From NCBI GenBank assembly GCA_002440235.1, contig DJRZ01000020.1, forward strand, positions 1 to 7,784: a stretch of DNA of 7,784 nt. The letters run 5' to 3'. The notes below the pieces were generated by a model that was not told the DNA's origin, ran no database searches, and saw only the letters and a program-made list of their open reading frames with translations. Source of the DNA: Alphaproteobacteria bacterium UBA6347 (GTDB lineage: Bacteria > Pseudomonadota > Alphaproteobacteria > CAAGCB01 > CAG-977). The translations under genes and the position numbers were made by a program. This document shows positions 7,504-7,784 of the stretch, in pieces; the first letter of the stretch is position 1; the number at the start of each line of letters is the position of its first letter.

Positions 7504-7550
7504 TCGCACCCGCGCCCGCTCGGGCATGTTTCGATAAAGGGACGGTGCGA
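7504..7550. repeat. Long-range inverted repeat directly after the alpha-E stop
   Basis: TCGCACC (7504-7510) and GGTGCGA (7544-7550) are perfect 7-base inverted repeats enclosing 33 bases. Inside them GCCC (7514-7517) and GGGC (7522-7525) can form a second small stem with a GCTC loop. No run of T follows on either strand, so it does not look like a normal intrinsic terminator. It may still be a transcript-end structure. Its right arm is also the left arm of the first hairpin repeat that follows. Confidence 0.45.
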
Positions 7551-7584
7551 AAGTAGGGGCGCGGCAGTCCATTGGCGGCGTCGG
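7544..7584. repeat. Hairpin repeat, unit 1 (degenerate left arm)
   Basis: The unit contains the core GCAGTCCATTGG (7564-7575) followed by CGGCGTCGG. Its left arm GGTGC (7544-7548) pairs imperfectly with GCAGT (7564-7568), with one mismatch and one G-T pair. The 29 bases at 7556-7584 match 7620-7648 of unit 2 at 28 positions. I see no coding potential. Confidence 0.7.
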
Positions 7585-7603
7585 TGATACAAATAAAATC
7601 GCA

Positions 7604-7648
7604 ACTGCGAACCCCGACAGGGGCGTGGCAGTCCATTGGCGGCGTCGG
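7604..7648. repeat. Hairpin repeat, unit 2
   Basis: ACTGC (7604-7608) pairs with GCAGT (7628-7632), and an inner stem CCCC (7612-7615) with GGGG (7620-7623) encloses a GACA loop. The core GCAGTCCATTGG occupies 7628-7639, exactly 64 bases after the core of unit 1, and continues with the same CGGCGTCGG. Confidence 0.75.
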
Positions 7649-7667
7649 CAATGCAAACCACTCCGAA

Positions 7668-7696
7668 ACTGCGAGCGGAGCGAAGCAGTCCATTGG
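7668..7696. repeat. Hairpin repeat, unit 3 (shorter, different loop)
   Basis: ACTGC (7668-7672) pairs with GCAGT (7685-7689) around the 12-base loop GAGCGGAGCGAA. The core GCAGTCCATTGG is at 7685-7696, 57 bases after unit 2, but the following CGGCGTCGG is replaced by unrelated sequence. The loop resembles that of a dispersed repeat type found in many bacterial genomes, which has a TTGCGAG...GAAGCAA form. Confidence 0.7.
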
Positions 7697-7757
7697 ATAG
7701 AATCAGCGAACTAGGGATTGACGGTTAGGGCTGAACATTTGTGGCTGAATCACTTAG
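7697..7757. other. Non-coding stretch between repeat units
   Basis: These 61 bases have no credible ORF, tRNA or terminator. The only internal pattern I see is a 7-base direct repeat, GGCTGAA, at 7729-7735 and 7743-7749, which may be chance. Confidence 0.4.
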
Positions 7758-7784
7758 ATTGCCGCGTCGCTACCGCTCCTCGCA
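7758..7784. repeat. Related inverted hairpin repeat, cut by the window edge
   Basis: ATTGC (7758-7762) is followed by a pyrimidine-rich loop containing CGCTCC and ends in TCGCA at the window edge. This resembles the reverse complement of unit 3, with ATTGC in place of ACTGC as the arm. The right arm GCA(AT) would be completed just outside the window. Confidence 0.5.

Noticed and set aside
7411..7693. Short overlapping minus-strand frames over the repeat region, with repeated MDC-type peptides
   Set aside because: The peptide similarity comes from the DNA repeats themselves being read in several frames; there is no ribosome site or family resemblance.
7700..7762. tRNA gene or integration site near the right edge
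   Set aside because: No T-loop consensus, anticodon stem or acceptor stem could be found on either strand.
7544..7784. Possible CRISPR array
   Set aside because: Only three units are present, with unequal spacing (64 and 57), conserved parts extending into the would-be spacers, and no cas genes nearby.

Overview
The window looks like chromosomal DNA from an alphaproteobacterium or a close relative. The DNA is GC-rich by eye. The EnvZ/OmpR-type pair has sequence features I associate with alphaproteobacterial versions, and a circularly permuted ATP-grasp/alpha-E gene pair is also common in that group. Codon use is strongly biased: TTA, CTA and TCA are almost absent from the sense frames, while GAA, AAA and TTT are well used. 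A gut-type uncultured alphaproteobacterium is plausible, but that is inference; no rRNA or other phylogenetic marker is present.

Left part, minus strand (about 1-4983). Read in the direction of transcription, this holds a small lipoprotein, a ComM/YifB-type Mg-chelatase-like AAA+ ATPase, an OmpR-like response regulator and an EnvZ-like histidine kinase. They are separated by only 7, 15 and 14 bases, so they probably form one operon. After a 109-base gap comes the first 324 residues of a GTP-type phosphoenolpyruvate carboxykinase, which runs off the left edge. The regulator and kinase form a phosphorelay. ComM is a DNA helicase linked to recombination of incoming DNA. The carboxykinase is the entry step of gluconeogenesis.

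Middle (4984-5103). A short, AT-rich divergent intergenic region has a good sigma-70-like promoter reading right.

Right part, plus strand (5104-7503). Two tightly spaced genes encode a circularly permuted ATP-grasp protein and an alpha-E protein. The pair is widespread and is predicted, but to my knowledge not well shown, to make or attach a peptide-like modification. The transglutaminase-like and proteasome-like peptidase genes that often accompany it do not follow here.

Right end (7504-7784). No credible gene is present. The region holds a tandem series of hairpin-forming repeats sharing a GCAGTCCATTGG core at 64- and 57-base spacing, and the window ends inside a related inverted copy. This looks like a dispersed palindromic repeat family rather than a CRISPR. 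I see no clearly new defence or mobile system. The most interesting points are the stripped-down ATP-grasp/alpha-E cassette, the repeat cluster beside it, and the unnamed lipoprotein leading the comM-ompR-envZ operon.
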